64,000 bases of DNA from Apricaphanius iberus (lineage: Eukaryota > Chordata > Actinopteri > Cyprinodontiformes > Aphaniidae): the NCBI GenBank assembly GCA_028564705.1, contig JAPXFQ010002429.1, positions 248,001-312,000 of the forward strand. Direction: 5' to 3'. Under the pieces are notes generated by a model, which saw only the letters and a program-made list of their open reading frames with translations, made no database searches and had not been told where the DNA came from. Both the position numbers and the translations under genes were made by a program. Positions 1-11,869 of this stretch are shown one piece after another (the first letter of the stretch is position 1; each line of letters starts with the position of its first letter).

Positions 1-1252
1 TTTCTCCCAGCCAGACGGCCTATTGTTGAAGTCGTGTCTGGTGGACCTTCCTACATTACGTCCCTGCCATCTGCCAGTGCTCTATACAAATGAGTCTGAC
101 CATGACGTTACCCTTCCGGCCCGTACTGTTACAGCAGAGTTGTGTGCCTTTCAGTCGGTTCTCCACAAGGAACAGAGCGTGAGGCACCTGATCAGCTAGA
201 AGAGCAACTGCAGTCATCAGAGCCAGGGCTGAATTACAACTTTGCTGACTTGCCCCTCTCAGCGGGATGGAAGAAACGCATCAATGCCAAGCTAAATAGC
301 ATCCCTGAAGTCTTTGCCCAGCATGACTTTGATTTTGGTTGTACTGATAAAGTCAAGCACCAAATCAAGCTTGCAGATTCAACTCTTTTTAAGCAGAGAC
401 CCAGGGCCATCCATCCGCAGGATATTGATGCTGTTAAACACCACCTACAAGAGAGCATCATTCAAAAGCTCACTGCTGCCCCTGTTCCTTCAAACAGATG
501 CCAGCTCATCAGGACTCTGTGCTGTTTTGTATCAGGAACACGAGGCGAAGAACAGAGTGGTAGCCTTTGGCAGCAGAGGCCTGTCTCGAAGCGAAACCAG
601 ATACTCTGCCCACAAGCTGGAATTCTTGGCCCTCAAGTGGGCGGTGACTGAGAAATTTAATGATTACCTGTATGGCGCTCATTTTACTGTGGTCACAGAC
701 AGTAGCCCTTTGATCTACCTCCTGACCTTTGCAAAACTTGATGCAATGAGCTACAGATGAGTTTCGGCTCTGTCCACCTATTTGTTTAAGATCATCTACA
801 GGGCAGGGAAACTAAACGCTGATGCAGATGGTCGTTCTCGTCGGCCACCTGATGAGTTTCCAGATGACCACTTTTCAAAGAGGGAGCATGAGAGGATCTT
901 CCGGTTTATGCAACATCACCTTGAAGACCCCTGCTTTGTCTCCTTAGATCAGCACACAGTCCATGCCATTTGAGACAGACAACTTGTGTACAGTTCCCTG
1001 GTTGAGAATCAAGTTGTTGCTCTTTTCCAGACGCTTTCCACTGACTCAGAGTGTCTCCCAGACAGTATCGTCAATGACTCACAGTTAGCCTGGCCTGTCA
1101 TACCTGCATTCTCTCCTGCTAAAATTGCAGCCAAGCAACACGTGGACCCCATCCTGTGACTTGGGCATTGAAAGAACGCTTGACCTTGCAAGGTCCCGGT
1201 TTTACTGGCCTCGTATGTCTGCAGACATATACAGCAAGATAGAGCACTGTAG
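1..1252 (+). mobile_element. Ty3/gypsy retrotransposon pol remnant, RT core deleted
   Basis: Translation in shifting frames gives gypsy pol pieces in order. At about 240-465 is the segment that precedes reverse transcriptase (lead-in and start of the fingers). At about 495-760 is an RNase H domain opening with the QTDASSSGLCAVLYQ-type motif and continuing to VVTDSSPLIYL. At 785-845 is the linker after RNase H (YRAGKLNADADGRSR). At about 1130-1250 is the start of the integrase zinc-binding domain (ARSRFYWPRM). The sequence jumps from fingers to RNase H near position 480, so the palm and YxDD site are missing. Stops and frameshifts break the rest. The right end stops abruptly in the integrase zinc finger, after the first Cys of the CxxC pair, where GC-rich DNA begins. 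No LTR lies inside the window. A dead, internally deleted copy; the family call is firm, the exact clade is not. Confidence 0.85.
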
Positions 1253-3600
1253 GGCCTCCCACCCCTGGTGGATCGGGCTGAACGGGGGTGCCTATTGGGG
1301 TCAGCAGGGGAGCTGGCTCCCTGGGGATGGCATCGTGTCACCCCAGTTATTTCCTCCCCATCCCGATTTGCCTCTGTCCACCTGCTCCTTCATTCTACCA
1401 TTCACAAGGCCTTGGGACGTGGGCACGTCACTGGGGTGTGGGATGGAGTTTCCATCTTCGTTACCCGGTGGCGGCCTGGGTCCCAATTTTATTGAACAAC
1501 TTAGACACTTACACTTGCAACATTTACATGACACACGCACATGTAGGGACCTGGCGGTGGGTGCGCCTCGCCTGTGGTGCCGGTACCCACTGTTTAAATG
1601 CATCTAGACAATGAGGGCCCTGGGAGGGAGATGGGGGTACCCGGCAGTATTCCAATGTCCCACCCCTCTGTTTTAAGTGCACATTAGAACAACACGCAAC
1701 AACACCACAATTGAGCAGGGGGAGAGAGGCTGGGGATCTTTCCACACCCCTGTTCGTTGGACCATCAGCGGTTGGAGCCCGGGTGGATTATCAGGCCGTC
1801 TGGTCGGGGACCTGGGCTGGTGGGCTATACTCTTGCCGGGGTGGGGTCTTGGCGGTGTGCTTGTCCCCATCCTGGTGGGAAAGGGGTCCGTCTCCCGGAT
1901 GCAGGGGCAGGGTGCTCTATCGGGGCGTCTGTCCCTGTGCCTGAGAGTATAGAGTATGTATGGGGTGTATGAATGAGTGTACAGCGTCCTTTTTTCGTGT
2001 GTCCTGTATATGTAAGAATGTGTACGCATGAGAGGGAGGGAAAGTATGAGTGTCTCTGTCTGTCTATGTCTACTTATCAGGTTGGTGTTTGGCTGACCTC
2101 TATCCTGGTGCATCTCCTTCCCCTCTGTCACTCCCCGTCGGTGATGGACGCTCCTGCCCTCTGGTCGATGATGGCTCTCGATACCTGGGGCCGGGGGTCC
2201 CAGTTGCGGCCCGGCTCGGTCCTGGTGCATGCCTGGCTGTTCCTGGGTGGGCCGCTGTGTCGGGTGGCCGCTGTTTCGGGCCGACGTCCTCTTTGGATTG
2301 ACTGGGGCACCTTTTATGAGGGTGTCGGGGTTGTAAAGTAGGTTGGTGCCATCTGGTGGATCGGTGGGGACCGTGCCTGGCGCCCAGGCCTCCTGCAAGT
2401 TCCATGAGTTCTACTGCCTAGTCGGTTCATCTGGGGGGGCTGTCCGGCATTGGCTGGACCCCTGATCTTGGCGCTCTGCGTGGGGCGGGATCTGGACCTG
2501 GGAGCTGGTAGATCTGGATGTCCAGGTGCTGGCTGGGCGCGGCCTGGGGAGGGCGTACATCCGCTGTGGCTTTTACTGTGGCTCCCTGGCGTATGGGTGT
2601 GTGGGGCGGGCCTGTGGTTGGCGGTGGGTATTGGTCCGGGGTGGCGGTTGAGTGTGTTGTCCGTCGGTCAGCTGCGGGCGCCTCCTGCCTGGCGGCAGCA
2701 GCGGGGGACCCCTCTCGGCGGGTCCCTGGTCGGGGCCCGGGTGGGGTGCGGGGTGTCCCTGATCCCCGTGAGCTCCGGCTCCTGGTGCGGGCCGGCCGTG
2801 GCGTAGCCGGTTTCCGGCGGAGCCCGTGGGCTCGTCCCTGCGATCTCTCGGGCCCCAGCATTGCGGCTGGTGGGTGTTCCCCTGGGGCTTCCGTCTGTTC
2901 CTCTCTTGGTGGGTGATCGGCCCTGCGCTGGTCCGCCTGTGGCTCCTGCGCTCTGTGGGACTCTGGACGCATGCGTCTCCTGTCTCCTTCATGTCTGTGT
3001 CGATTCCTGTTGGACGGATTGACGGTTCCTTACACCAGCTATCAATCACTTGCATGGGGAAACCTTATTCAGACCTGCATGCTCGCACACACACATAGGT
3101 GTGGGGACATTGGTGTGGACGGACATATCTTGAGCTGAGGTTATCGTCATTAGTTAGTTGTTACCAGGATTTTACCAGAAACATTAGTATTGTGTTCATT
3201 AATCCAATCTTGTGTGTAGGGAATGTGTAATTCTTAGTTTATATTACTGGATCGGAAATATTGGTGTGGTTCTGTTCAGTTTGTTGTTTTTGTTTGTTGT
3301 TGTTTTTTTGCCGCTTCTCTGCCGTCCGGCAGGGGCGGAGGGCTGGGAGGTTTTCTTGTGTTCTTTGTTTGCCTCCCTGTCTTGTGTCGTCGGTTCGCGC
3401 CTCTGCTGGTCCTGTTTCTTTTCTTCACCTTCTTCCTTTCTTCCTTCTTGTCTTGGTTTCGTGTCCATGACTGTGTTTGTTTGTCTGTCTATTTTTTTTG
3501 TATATGTAATACACTTCAAAGTCCAACTTTGTTCTTGTTTTGTTTTTATTCATACCTCAGGCTCGTTGATGAACCACTTTCTTAGGCTGCCATTATTTAG
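1253..3600. other. Unrecognised GC-rich block interrupting the gypsy remnant
   Basis: From about 1253 the composition switches to G/T-rich on the + strand, very GC-rich at 1740-2930, then a T-rich tail at 3210-3560. Several overlapping open frames run on both strands, but their translations are low-complexity (Pro/Arg/Gly/Ser-rich), have no recognisable domain and overlap one another, as expected of GC-rich noncoding DNA. The left edge falls inside the gypsy integrase zinc finger, which suggests an insertion. I could not find the rest of the integrase on the right side. It may be the noncoding part of a large repeat. I do not recognise it. Confidence 0.4.
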
Positions 3601-3614
3601 ATGCTACATGTGGT

Positions 3615-4080
3615 TGTAGCCGTTCTACTAGTCCAAAAAAGGGTTACACCTAGAATTAGCTGTCATGTAAAAGAAACAGCAAATATTGATGATTATACAA
3701 TGGTCTGAGTGAATACTCGATCCTGATTGGTTGGAGGGTGTATGTATGTGTACGCTGGCTCAAATGGCAACAGAGACTCAACATTATTAAACTGCTGCAG
3801 TTGGCTCGCTGTAGCCATGTTGCTTGGCAACGGCTGTATACGGGAAATATTAAATAGCGCACTCGACTTATAAAAAAACCTCGCGATTTTAACTCTAAAA
3901 CACATTAAGGTATTAATAATTGCTTAAATATTTCTCTTTTGCAATTGACCATGGTATAAGTGGGATAATGCCCTTCGAGTTGTCCATTATCAGAAAATAA
4001 TGGACTTCGCGGTTCACGCCTCTGCGTTGCCCATTATTTTCTGATAATAGAGACATCGTCGGGCATTATCCCTTACAAAG
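3615..4080. repeat. Fold-back DNA element remnant
   Basis: Two arms face each other at 3961-4002 and 4030-4072. The left arm starts gggataatgccc and the right arm ends gggcattatccc; each also contains an ATAATGG / CCATTAT core joined to TCAGAAAA / TTTTCTGA. The loop is about 27 bp. The preceding 350 bp hold no gene. This looks like the joined ends of a DNA transposon. It resembles IS5-like (ISL2EU) fish elements in its ATAATGG-rich ends, but that family call is from memory and weak. Confidence 0.4.
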
Positions 4081-5095
4081 TCAATATCTGGATAACTGCT
4101 CATCCTGTCCTCATCAACCTGTCACACCAGCATCAACAGTTATAGCTCAGTCACTGAATGACAACATCAAAACCAGTATTTTATTAGAACATATATGAGT
4201 TTCTTGGTCTTCTTTCTTCTTTCTGTCCTCCACAAAGGTGCGAACCTCGCAGCAGCCAATTGCAGGGCTTTGAGTCTCGCAGTCCAGCCCAATATGAGTT
4301 CCTTCTGCATACCTGCTTGTAGTTACTCAGCAAGCGAAGTCTGCACCAAGTTGTGAAACTTGTTGACGACAGGTACTTGACAACATCCCTCATCTCATAC
4401 AGTATTCCTTCATGTGAGTACTCCAGGCTATGGTAGTCACATGGGATTCTAAATCCAACTCCAAACTGTGAGGTCGTTCCGGTGCTGTCTTCATGAAAGT
4501 CTTCATGAAAGTCTTCATGAAGACAAAAACTATATCAGCTCCTCCATATCATAAGTTTATGTTCTCTGATTAGTGAACATGCAGATTAATACAACAAAAC
4601 TTGAATACAGAACACAACTGCTAGAAGTTAATAAACGAACATAGATCTAGAATATAAATGCAGGAAGTTAGTAAAATTGCCTGTGGGTCCTGCACAAAAA
4701 AATTATTCAAAAGATTATTTCATTCCAATTCAATGCAAGGTCGTATAAGATGTGTGTAAAACTAAACATACAGTATAAAATTCCACATACCTTCCTGGAG
4801 AGTGAAAAGCAACATTGGTCTGCCTCTGTTTTTTTTGTTTTTTTTAGATGATCCTTTTATATAGACACTCCAAACATAATTGACACTACTAAAATCTGAT
4901 CTGAGTCAGTCTGCATCTCAGGCTCCTTTCAGCGATCAACCAGCAACATAGTTTGATAAGCAGGTGACACTGCAGCCCTTCCTTCTATAGCAGTGGTAAT
5001 CAACCTGATACAGAGAGATCTAATACATGGAATACAGCAACACCCACATAACACAAGGATGGAACCCATAACTCCAAGAGACATAAGTACAGACA
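4081..5095. other. No gene recognised
   Basis: AT-rich sequence with one short minus-strand frame (4184-4393) that has no recognisable domain. A short direct repeat built on cttcatgaaagt lies at about 4489-4520. It probably belongs to decayed transposon DNA next to the fold-back element, but I cannot assign it. Confidence 0.4.
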
Positions 5096-5099
5096 GAAC

Positions 5100-5720
5100 T
5101 AATCATTTATATTTACCAAAGCAATTTGTTAACAGGGAGCTCATGGTTCCATCAATTCCAGAATGGTCTGCTAATTCCACTGAGAGTGTTCTTAATCCAT
5201 TTAATGTTCTTGTGACACTTCCATCTGGAGATGTGTTATTGGGGATATAAACACAACATTGACTTCCGAAGAGACTGCACACACCACCTTGCTCTTGATC
5301 TGCGAGGTGAAAATCTAGGGCAAATCGATTTTGATAAGTCACTAACGAGTTAACTGCTTCTTGCTCGGCTAATCCTTCTATTGCGTCTCTAGTTAAGTTT
5401 GTAAGATGTTGTAAATAGGCTAAATTAACCTGACTATAGTACATGTGCAACTCCAATTTGGTGGAAGCTGATTTAATAATGTATTTTGTCCACAAAACCA
5501 GAGTAAATCTACTCTTTCCAATGACATCATTGTCATATTAGTCCAATCAGTTACATTAAGTGTTTTACCACACCAGGTGGGATTTTGATTTCCTATATAA
5601 TGTAAACCTTTTCTACTTAAACGCGTGTAATTACCCTGTCTTGGTTTGAATCTCGGCGGGATAGTGGTATTAGACGCTGGGCGAAAAATTTCCGTTAGGG
5701 CTGCACAAGCTGCACAAGTG
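5100..5720 (-). pseudogene. Endogenous retrovirus env fragment (SU end and TM ectodomain)
   Basis: The minus strand encodes part of a retroviral envelope. The 130-codon frame at 5103-5495 carries the transmembrane-subunit heptad region followed by a CX6CC motif (Cys at codon 73, CC at codons 80-81, nucleotides about 5253-5279). This covalent-linkage signature is typical of gamma- and epsilon-type retroviral TM proteins. Env-like residues continue upstream to about 5720 in a different phase, and stops separate the parts. No fusion peptide, membrane anchor, gag, pol or flanking LTR is recognised next to it. It is an isolated, broken relic of an ancient infection. Family level is good from the motif; the genus is uncertain. 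Confidence 0.75.
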
Positions 5721-5859
5721 ATGCAACTTTTTTTGTTCTTGTGTAATGTATCACATTAGGTATTAATTATCAATAATCAATGAAATAATTTATTTACAAT
5801 AAAAGTGAAAGAGTATTGTTTAAATAACAGAAATGAGTAGTAACGGAGGGTGGCTTCAA

Positions 5860-8345
5860 TCTAGTGACTCTTTATAGTTATTGCAGAACGATTGACACAA
5901 TCAAGCAAACCATTCCCCCAGCTCTTAGTAGTGACGACTTCATTAAATTTTGTATTAATAAAATAGACTCTAAAAGACTATAAAAAATAAGATAAATGGG
6001 AACCTCCCCAATATGCTTGCTTCTTCCTTAGTTAGTGAGGCAGCATCAAAAATGGTTGAACCTGATACATGCTTGAACTGCTTTAATGCAGCTGAACTTT
6101 CAGATCTACTAAAATTATTAGCTTCATCAAAACCTTCAACTTGCATGTTCCAGTCCTAACTAAACTTTTAAAAAAGGTTTTCCCTTTGACTGCTGCTCCA
6201 ATTTTAGATATAATGAATCTATCCTTAATCAATGGATATGTACCACAGAACTTTAAGATTGCTGTAATTAAACCTCTACTTAAGAAAGCATCTCTTGATC
6301 AAAACTACTTAATTAACTATAGACCGATATCTAATCTTCCCTTCTTATCTAAAATTCTGGAGAAAATAGTTGCACATCAGAGGTGTGAGCATTTAAACAA
6401 TAATGACCTGCTTGAGAAGTTTCAGTCAGGCTTTAGAGCTCATCACAATGTTACTAATGATATTCTCATAGCCTCAGACAATGGACTGGTGACCATTCTG
6501 GTCCTGTTAGATCTCAGTGCTGCCTTTGACACTGTGTATCACAATATTCTCATAGAAAGGCTTCAAAGTGTTGGTATAATAGGAACAGCACTAGGCTGGT
6601 TTAAATGTTATTTGTCCAACAGATTTCAGTTTGTTCAGATAAACAATAGATCTTCCTCGGCCTCAATGGTTACTTGCGGAGTACCACAGGGTTTGGTGCT
6701 TGGGCCGATTCTTTTTACTATATATATGCTTCCTATTGGTAAAATCATTAGGCAGCATGGGATAAATTTCCATAGTAACGCAGATGATACACAGCTATAT
6801 CTATTCAATAAATCCTGATGAATCCAATCGGTTGAGTAGACTACAGGCATGTCTGGAAGACATATAAATTTGGATGACTCTAAACTTCTTGCTTCTGAAT
6901 TCTGATAAAACAGAAGTTGTCGTTTTTGGACCAGAAGCTCTGAAAAAGAAACTACTTAGTCAACCCGTTCACCTGGACGGCATTAAATTAGCCTCCAGTA
7001 ATAAAGCAAAGAACCTTGGTGTTATTTTTTAACAAGATATGTCATTTAGATCTCACATTAAAGAAGACTCTAGGATTTCCTTTTTTCACCTGAGGAATAT
7101 TGCAAAAATTAGAACCATCCTGTCCAGGAGTGATGCTGAAAAACTAGTCCATGCCTTTGTTACTTCAAGGCTGGATTACTGTAACTGTCTATTATCAGGT
7201 AGTCCACAGAATACAATTAAAAGTCTTCAGTTAGTTCAAAATGCTGCTGCTAGGATTCTGATGAATATTAAAAGAATAGATCACATTTCACCTGTTTTAG
7301 CTTCTCTTCACTGGCTCCCTTGTAAAATCTAGAATAGAATTCAAGATCCTCCTTCTGACAATTAAAGCTCTTAATAATCAAGCTCCATCATACATAAGAG
7401 ACGGGATTTTTCCATATGTTCCTAACAGAGCACTTCGCGCTCAGATTACAGGTCTAATGGTAGTTCCTAGGATTTCTTAAAGTAGAATGGGTGGCAGGAC
7501 TTTCAGCTATCAGGCTCCCCTCCTATGGAACCAGCTCCCAGGGTTGGTTCGTGAAGCAGACAACTTGTCTATCTTTAAAAGTTGGCTTAATACCTTCCTC
7601 TTTGACAAAGCTTACAGTTAGAGATATGTTAATAGGCAGTTAGAGACAGGTTAGACAGGTAGCTAGGAAGAGAGAGGTTAATGTTAGTAGTCAGGTAGAG
7701 TGTCAAAAGCTAGGAAGAGACAGGAAGAGGTAGAGTAGCTAGGTAGAGATAGATTAATGTAAAAAGTTAGTGTGTTAGTAGCTACGTCTCCTAGTAGCTA
7801 GGAGACAGGTTAATGTTAGTAGCTATGCTGCTTTAGGCTAGGCTATTGGAGGACATTATTAGTCAGTTCCTACTTTCTCTCCTGCTTCTCCCCAACTGCA
7901 TGATGTGCTGTTAATTCAAGCGCTAACATGTTTTCTCTTAGGTTCTTCCTACGGTAGGTGCTCCTGACCCGCCCTGCTTGACGACCCTGACTAAGATGGC
8001 ATTCCAGTGGAGGAACGTTCTCCACGTCCTGCTACCAACTTCTACTTCTGCATCAGTTCTGTTGCTCTTTCTGTGTCTCTGCTGCCTTCAACAAACCCTA
8101 GACGGTCTCGGCAGATGACCGCTTATGCTGAGCCTGAGGAGGTTTCTTCCTGTTAAAAGGGATTTTTTCCTCTGTCGCTTCATGCATGCTCAGTGTGAGG
8201 GGTTGCTCAGAAGTCACGACGCAATCTTCTGTGGTTCTCTAATTCCTAAATTAAATATTGTATTGTAATAACTCTTCTTGTAAAGTGCCTTGAGATGACA
8301 TCTCTTGTGAAATGGTGCTATATAAATAAATTGAATTGAATAATT
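5860..8345 (+). mobile_element. L2-type LINE, 5'-truncated, with complete 3' tail
   Basis: The frame at 6141-6818 encodes 225 residues of a non-LTR reverse transcriptase: [49 protein letters not shown]. The catalytic box reads NADD instead of YADD (codons 213-216), and TGA follows. The C-terminal part continues at 7039-7332 (SRLDYCNCLLSG, VQNAAARIL, LHWLPCKI), typical of the L2/CR1 group. The 3' end has the fish L2-like tail ending tgctatataaataaattgaattgaat, with a TTGAA-type terminal repeat. Upstream traces of the same protein begin around 5860. Deletions, stops and the lost catalytic Tyr make it inactive. Confidence 0.85.
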
Positions 8346-8925
8346 CCAGCTCATGTATTACAGTACTGAATATTATTTATTAAATACTGTCAAAGTATAC
8401 ATTTTTATATATATATACATATCAATAACTTTTACTAATGAACTAGAGGTGGTCATATGCAATACAGACTTAATACAAATTTGGCAAATTTACTTTTATT
8501 GTAGTGCCAAAACGAGTTAGCATCAGATTTTAACTTTGACATCCAACTTTTAAGATTTAGAATGTTTGCTATGTCAAGAGGATGTTTAATAGTTTAGGAG
8601 TAGACATTTTAAGACAGCAGTAACTTTAGGTTGGATGAAATATAAGTTTGAATCCTTAGTCATCTGCTTTTGTTTTTTCATGTGCTTTGGGTCTCGGGTG
8701 TGCACTTTACTTTCAGTGTCAGATTTTTTAATTGTTTCCTGTGCATCTGAAGTAAAGTGTTGAGTGAATTACAAAGGCTACAAAGGAACAAACATTAGTT
8801 CTCGCAGGTGGAGTATTTGTTTGGGCTAATGACTCAATGTTCCTCCCAAAACAAAACAGAAATAATCTCTGTGATATGATTAAAGGCTCAAATATTAAAG
8901 TCTATTTTTTGAAGCTTTCTCTGCT
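8346..8925. other. No gene recognised
   Basis: AT-rich DNA between two LINE fragments. I see no open frame with a recognisable domain and no clear repeat ends. Confidence 0.4.
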
Positions 8926-9110
8926 GTTCTCCACGTCCTACTACCAACTTCTGCTTCTGCATCAGCTCTGTTGCTCTTTCTGTGTCTCTGCTGCCTTCTC
9001 CGAACCCCAGATGGTCTCTGCAGATGACCGCTTATGCTGAGCCTGGTTCTGCTGGAGGTTTCTTCCTGTTAAAAGGGAGGTTTTCCTCTCCACTGTCGCT
9101 TCACATCAGG
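8926..9110 (+). repeat. Second L2-type LINE 3' UTR fragment
   Basis: This stretch closely matches 8020-8200 of the preceding LINE: ctccacgtcctactaccaac, then a run coding for nothing, then gaggtttcttcctgttaaaa. It is a short 3' fragment of the same family, in the same orientation. It lacks the final TTGAA tail and fades into unrelated sequence near 9110. Confidence 0.7.
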
Positions 9111-9326
9111 GCTTCTGTGTGGTTGGAAGGACAGTCAGAGGAGGAATAGCGTGCTGGCACCAAAACGGTTAGACAACGGCAGGCCGGATGGAGGAGGACA
9201 GTGGCTTTAAAGGTGTACAACAGGAGTTTTTAATCTATTCTAAATTTGACCGGGAGCCAGAAAAGCTTGGACAGGTTTGATATGGTGAAATGAGGGCATT
9301 TTAGTGATTATGCAAATGGCTGATTT

Positions 9327-10265
9327 CTAGACTAGTTGAAGCTTATTAAAGGGATTTCTGTGGAAGACCAAAGAGGAGAGATTTTCAATAATCAATACTG
9401 GTGGTAACAAGGCTGTGATGTTGAATGATAGTGTATTGTCCAGAATGACACCTACACCTTTTACTTTGAGGGAGTGGGTGACTATGTAGTTGTGAATACT
9501 GAGATAGATGTTGTTTACTTTAGAGAGGGTGGACTTGGTGCGAACAAGACGAAGTTCTGTTCTTATCACTGTTGAGTTGAAGGTCGTTAGAAGAAAAGCA
9601 GGATCTAACTTTTGAGAGACAACTGTTGGGGGAAGGAGGGGGGAGTGAAGAATTGGGTTTGGTTGCAAAGTATAGCTGGATGTTGTCAGCATAGTAGTGA
9701 AAGTGGATATTGAATTTATTGAAGATATTTCAAAGTGGAAGTAGATGGGTAATGAAGAGGAGGGGTCCCTGGGGCACACCTGAGGTGACTGGGGAGGATT
9801 GGGAACAGAAGACTGCATGCGATCTGAGAGAGAGTAAATGAACCAGTCCAAGGGAATGTGGGTGATGCCATTGGCAGAGAGTCTGAGCAGGAGGAATGTG
9901 TGGGAGATTGTGTCAAAGGCGGCACTCAAATCGAGAAGAATGAGGATGGTGAGGGACCCAGAGTCTGCATCCAGGAGATCATTGGTAATTTTAATGAGAA
10001 AAGGTTTCAGTGCTCTGACGGGACGAAAACCGGACTGGAAGAGTTCTGGGTTAGATGGGAGTGAAGTTGGGTGGCGATTATTTTTCAAGGATTTCGGAGA
10101 TGAACAGTAAATTGTAAATTGGATCGAAGTTACTAAAGTTGTTGGGATTGGAACTGGCCTTTTTTAATAATGGAGTAATAGCTGCTGTTTTGAAAACTGA
10201 TGGGATGATGGCACAGGTTTCATCTTCTCCTGTGGAGCTAGAATGCAGATTAGCGCCACCCAATG
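9327..10265 (-). mobile_element. L2-type LINE reverse transcriptase fragment, antisense
   Basis: The minus strand encodes reverse transcriptase pieces diverged from the copy at 6 kb. A short frame at 10078-10263 ends in LLFISEILEK. A long one at 9327-10088 contains [39 protein letters not shown] and PLDWFIYSLSDR. The conserved order of fingers then palm A box is kept. The later catalytic box is not recognisable. A frameshift separates the two frames. Orientation is opposite to the 5.9-8.3 kb LINE, so it is an independent insertion. Confidence 0.75.
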
Positions 10266-10269
10266 TCTG

Positions 10270-11284
10270 CCAATAAAGGCCAGACGTGCCACAATTCGAT
10301 AAATCAATACATACCTAAATTTATATTTTTACATGTGAAAATGTGAATAAAACTTATATAAATAAATATGCATCATTTTTATATATAAATGTTTGTAGTT
10401 TTTATTAATGTTTTATTTCATTGCTATGTGCTGAAGACATCAAATTTATTTTGTTTGTTGAGTTAAAAAAAATCTAATCACTCAAAGTAGCTAACACTAC
10501 TATAGAAAAGTAGAGTTTTTCCCTCTGAGCTGTTTTGATCTCATATTCCACCCCTATGTAAAAATTTGCATGCTATTTACCATTCACTTAAATTGGTTTA
10601 TGCTAAGCTAAAGCAGACAGACTGCTACCCGATCAGGGTAATTACTGGGCTGGATACAAGATGCTTTTTTGTAACTTATCTAACTGGGGAATACGGCAAC
10701 AGACACATTTTTACTTTTTTTACTTTGGAATATCCCTTTGAAGTTGCACCTGAGTTCCTGTGGATGTTAACCAGTCAGATATCAGGGTTTATTTAGTGAG
10801 ACACAGCTTCAAGATTCATTATTCTAAGATGTGCTTTATAAAACTTGTTTAATCAGCAATTCAATGGTCTTTTTAATGCTTGATAAATACATCCCAGCAG
10901 CAGCGTTTTAACAGCAATATATATAGCTGAAGCCTGGTTCTTGAAGCACTAACTCCATCTGCAGTCCAATCTTTTGACTCTCCGCCAAATTTTTGAATGT
11001 TTTTTTTTCTGCAATCCTCTCCAGGGTACAGTTAACCCCATTACTTATGCTTTTTTTTTTTTTACCACATCTTTTCCTTCCCTTTACCTCCCTATTAATG
11101 AGCTTAGTGAGCTCTGTGAACAGCCAGCCCTTTGTGTCTTGTCCTTCTGGTGGAAGTTGTCTTTTGGACAACTGTCAAGTCAATAGACTTCCCAATGATT
11201 GTGTAGCCTACAAAACTAGACTGAGAGACCATATAAGGCTTTTGTAGGTGTTTTAAGTTAATTAACTGATTAGTGTGGCACCAG
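10270..11284. other. No gene recognised
   Basis: AT-rich DNA with poly-T runs near 11005 and 11050. Short frames on both strands have no recognisable domain. Confidence 0.4.
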
Positions 11285-11475
11285 GTGTCAATATTGAACA
11301 TTTTCACAATATTAAAATTTTCTGAGATACTGAATTGGAGAGGTTCATTAGTTGTTAGCTACAACCATCAAATCAAAAGTTTAGTCTGTAATGAATTAAT
11401 CTAATACACAAGTTTCACTTTTTGAATGGAATTACTGAAATAAATCCACTTTTTATAATATTATTTTTTTTTACA
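11285..11475 (-). repeat. Tc1/mariner-family terminal fragment
   Basis: The order of short blocks (ttttctgagatactgaatt, a stretch with gtctgtaatgaattaat, gaattactgaaataaat, tttttataatatt) is the reverse orientation of the terminal region of a common fish Tc1-like element. A related piece in the opposite orientation lies at about 63065-63480, and a shorter one at 41820-41880. No transposase remains here. Confidence 0.55.
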
Positions 11476-11869
11476 AGGGCAACTTTTTTTTCACTTTTAA
11501 CATGAAAAAGTGGACAGAAAAGACAGAAAAAAATAAAAAGCATAGCAGCTGCCACACAAAACTAACAATAAAAGAAGAAAAATAAGTCTGGTTTTCAAGG
11601 GTGATAGCTGTGGATGTTGGTCACTCACATAAGTTAAAAACACACAGGGGTCCAACTTGTTTTTACAAAAGTACGGTTGAAATAAAAGGAAAATATAGTA
11701 TGGATAGGATAGGACGTCCAGGAGGTAGGACTGATGCAGCAGTGAGCCAAAATATACCCTCCCATCCTCCAAATGTGTCTTGGCTACAAGGTTTGTTTAA
11801 TCAGTTTTTTCTAATTACAGAACAGACAGCATCTCATTAAGAAATAGTGATTTAAAAAAGGCTTGATTG

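Noticed and set aside
1673..3055. Long minus-strand frames rich in Pro, Arg, Gly and Gln in the GC-rich block
   Set aside because: They overlap equally long frames on the other strand, have low-complexity composition and no domain. This is typical of GC-rich DNA with few chance stops.
3212..3619. A 135-codon hydrophobic frame, possible membrane protein
   Set aside because: The sequence is T-rich, and translated poly-T gives Phe, Leu, Cys and Val. No family pattern, and shadow frames exist in all phases.
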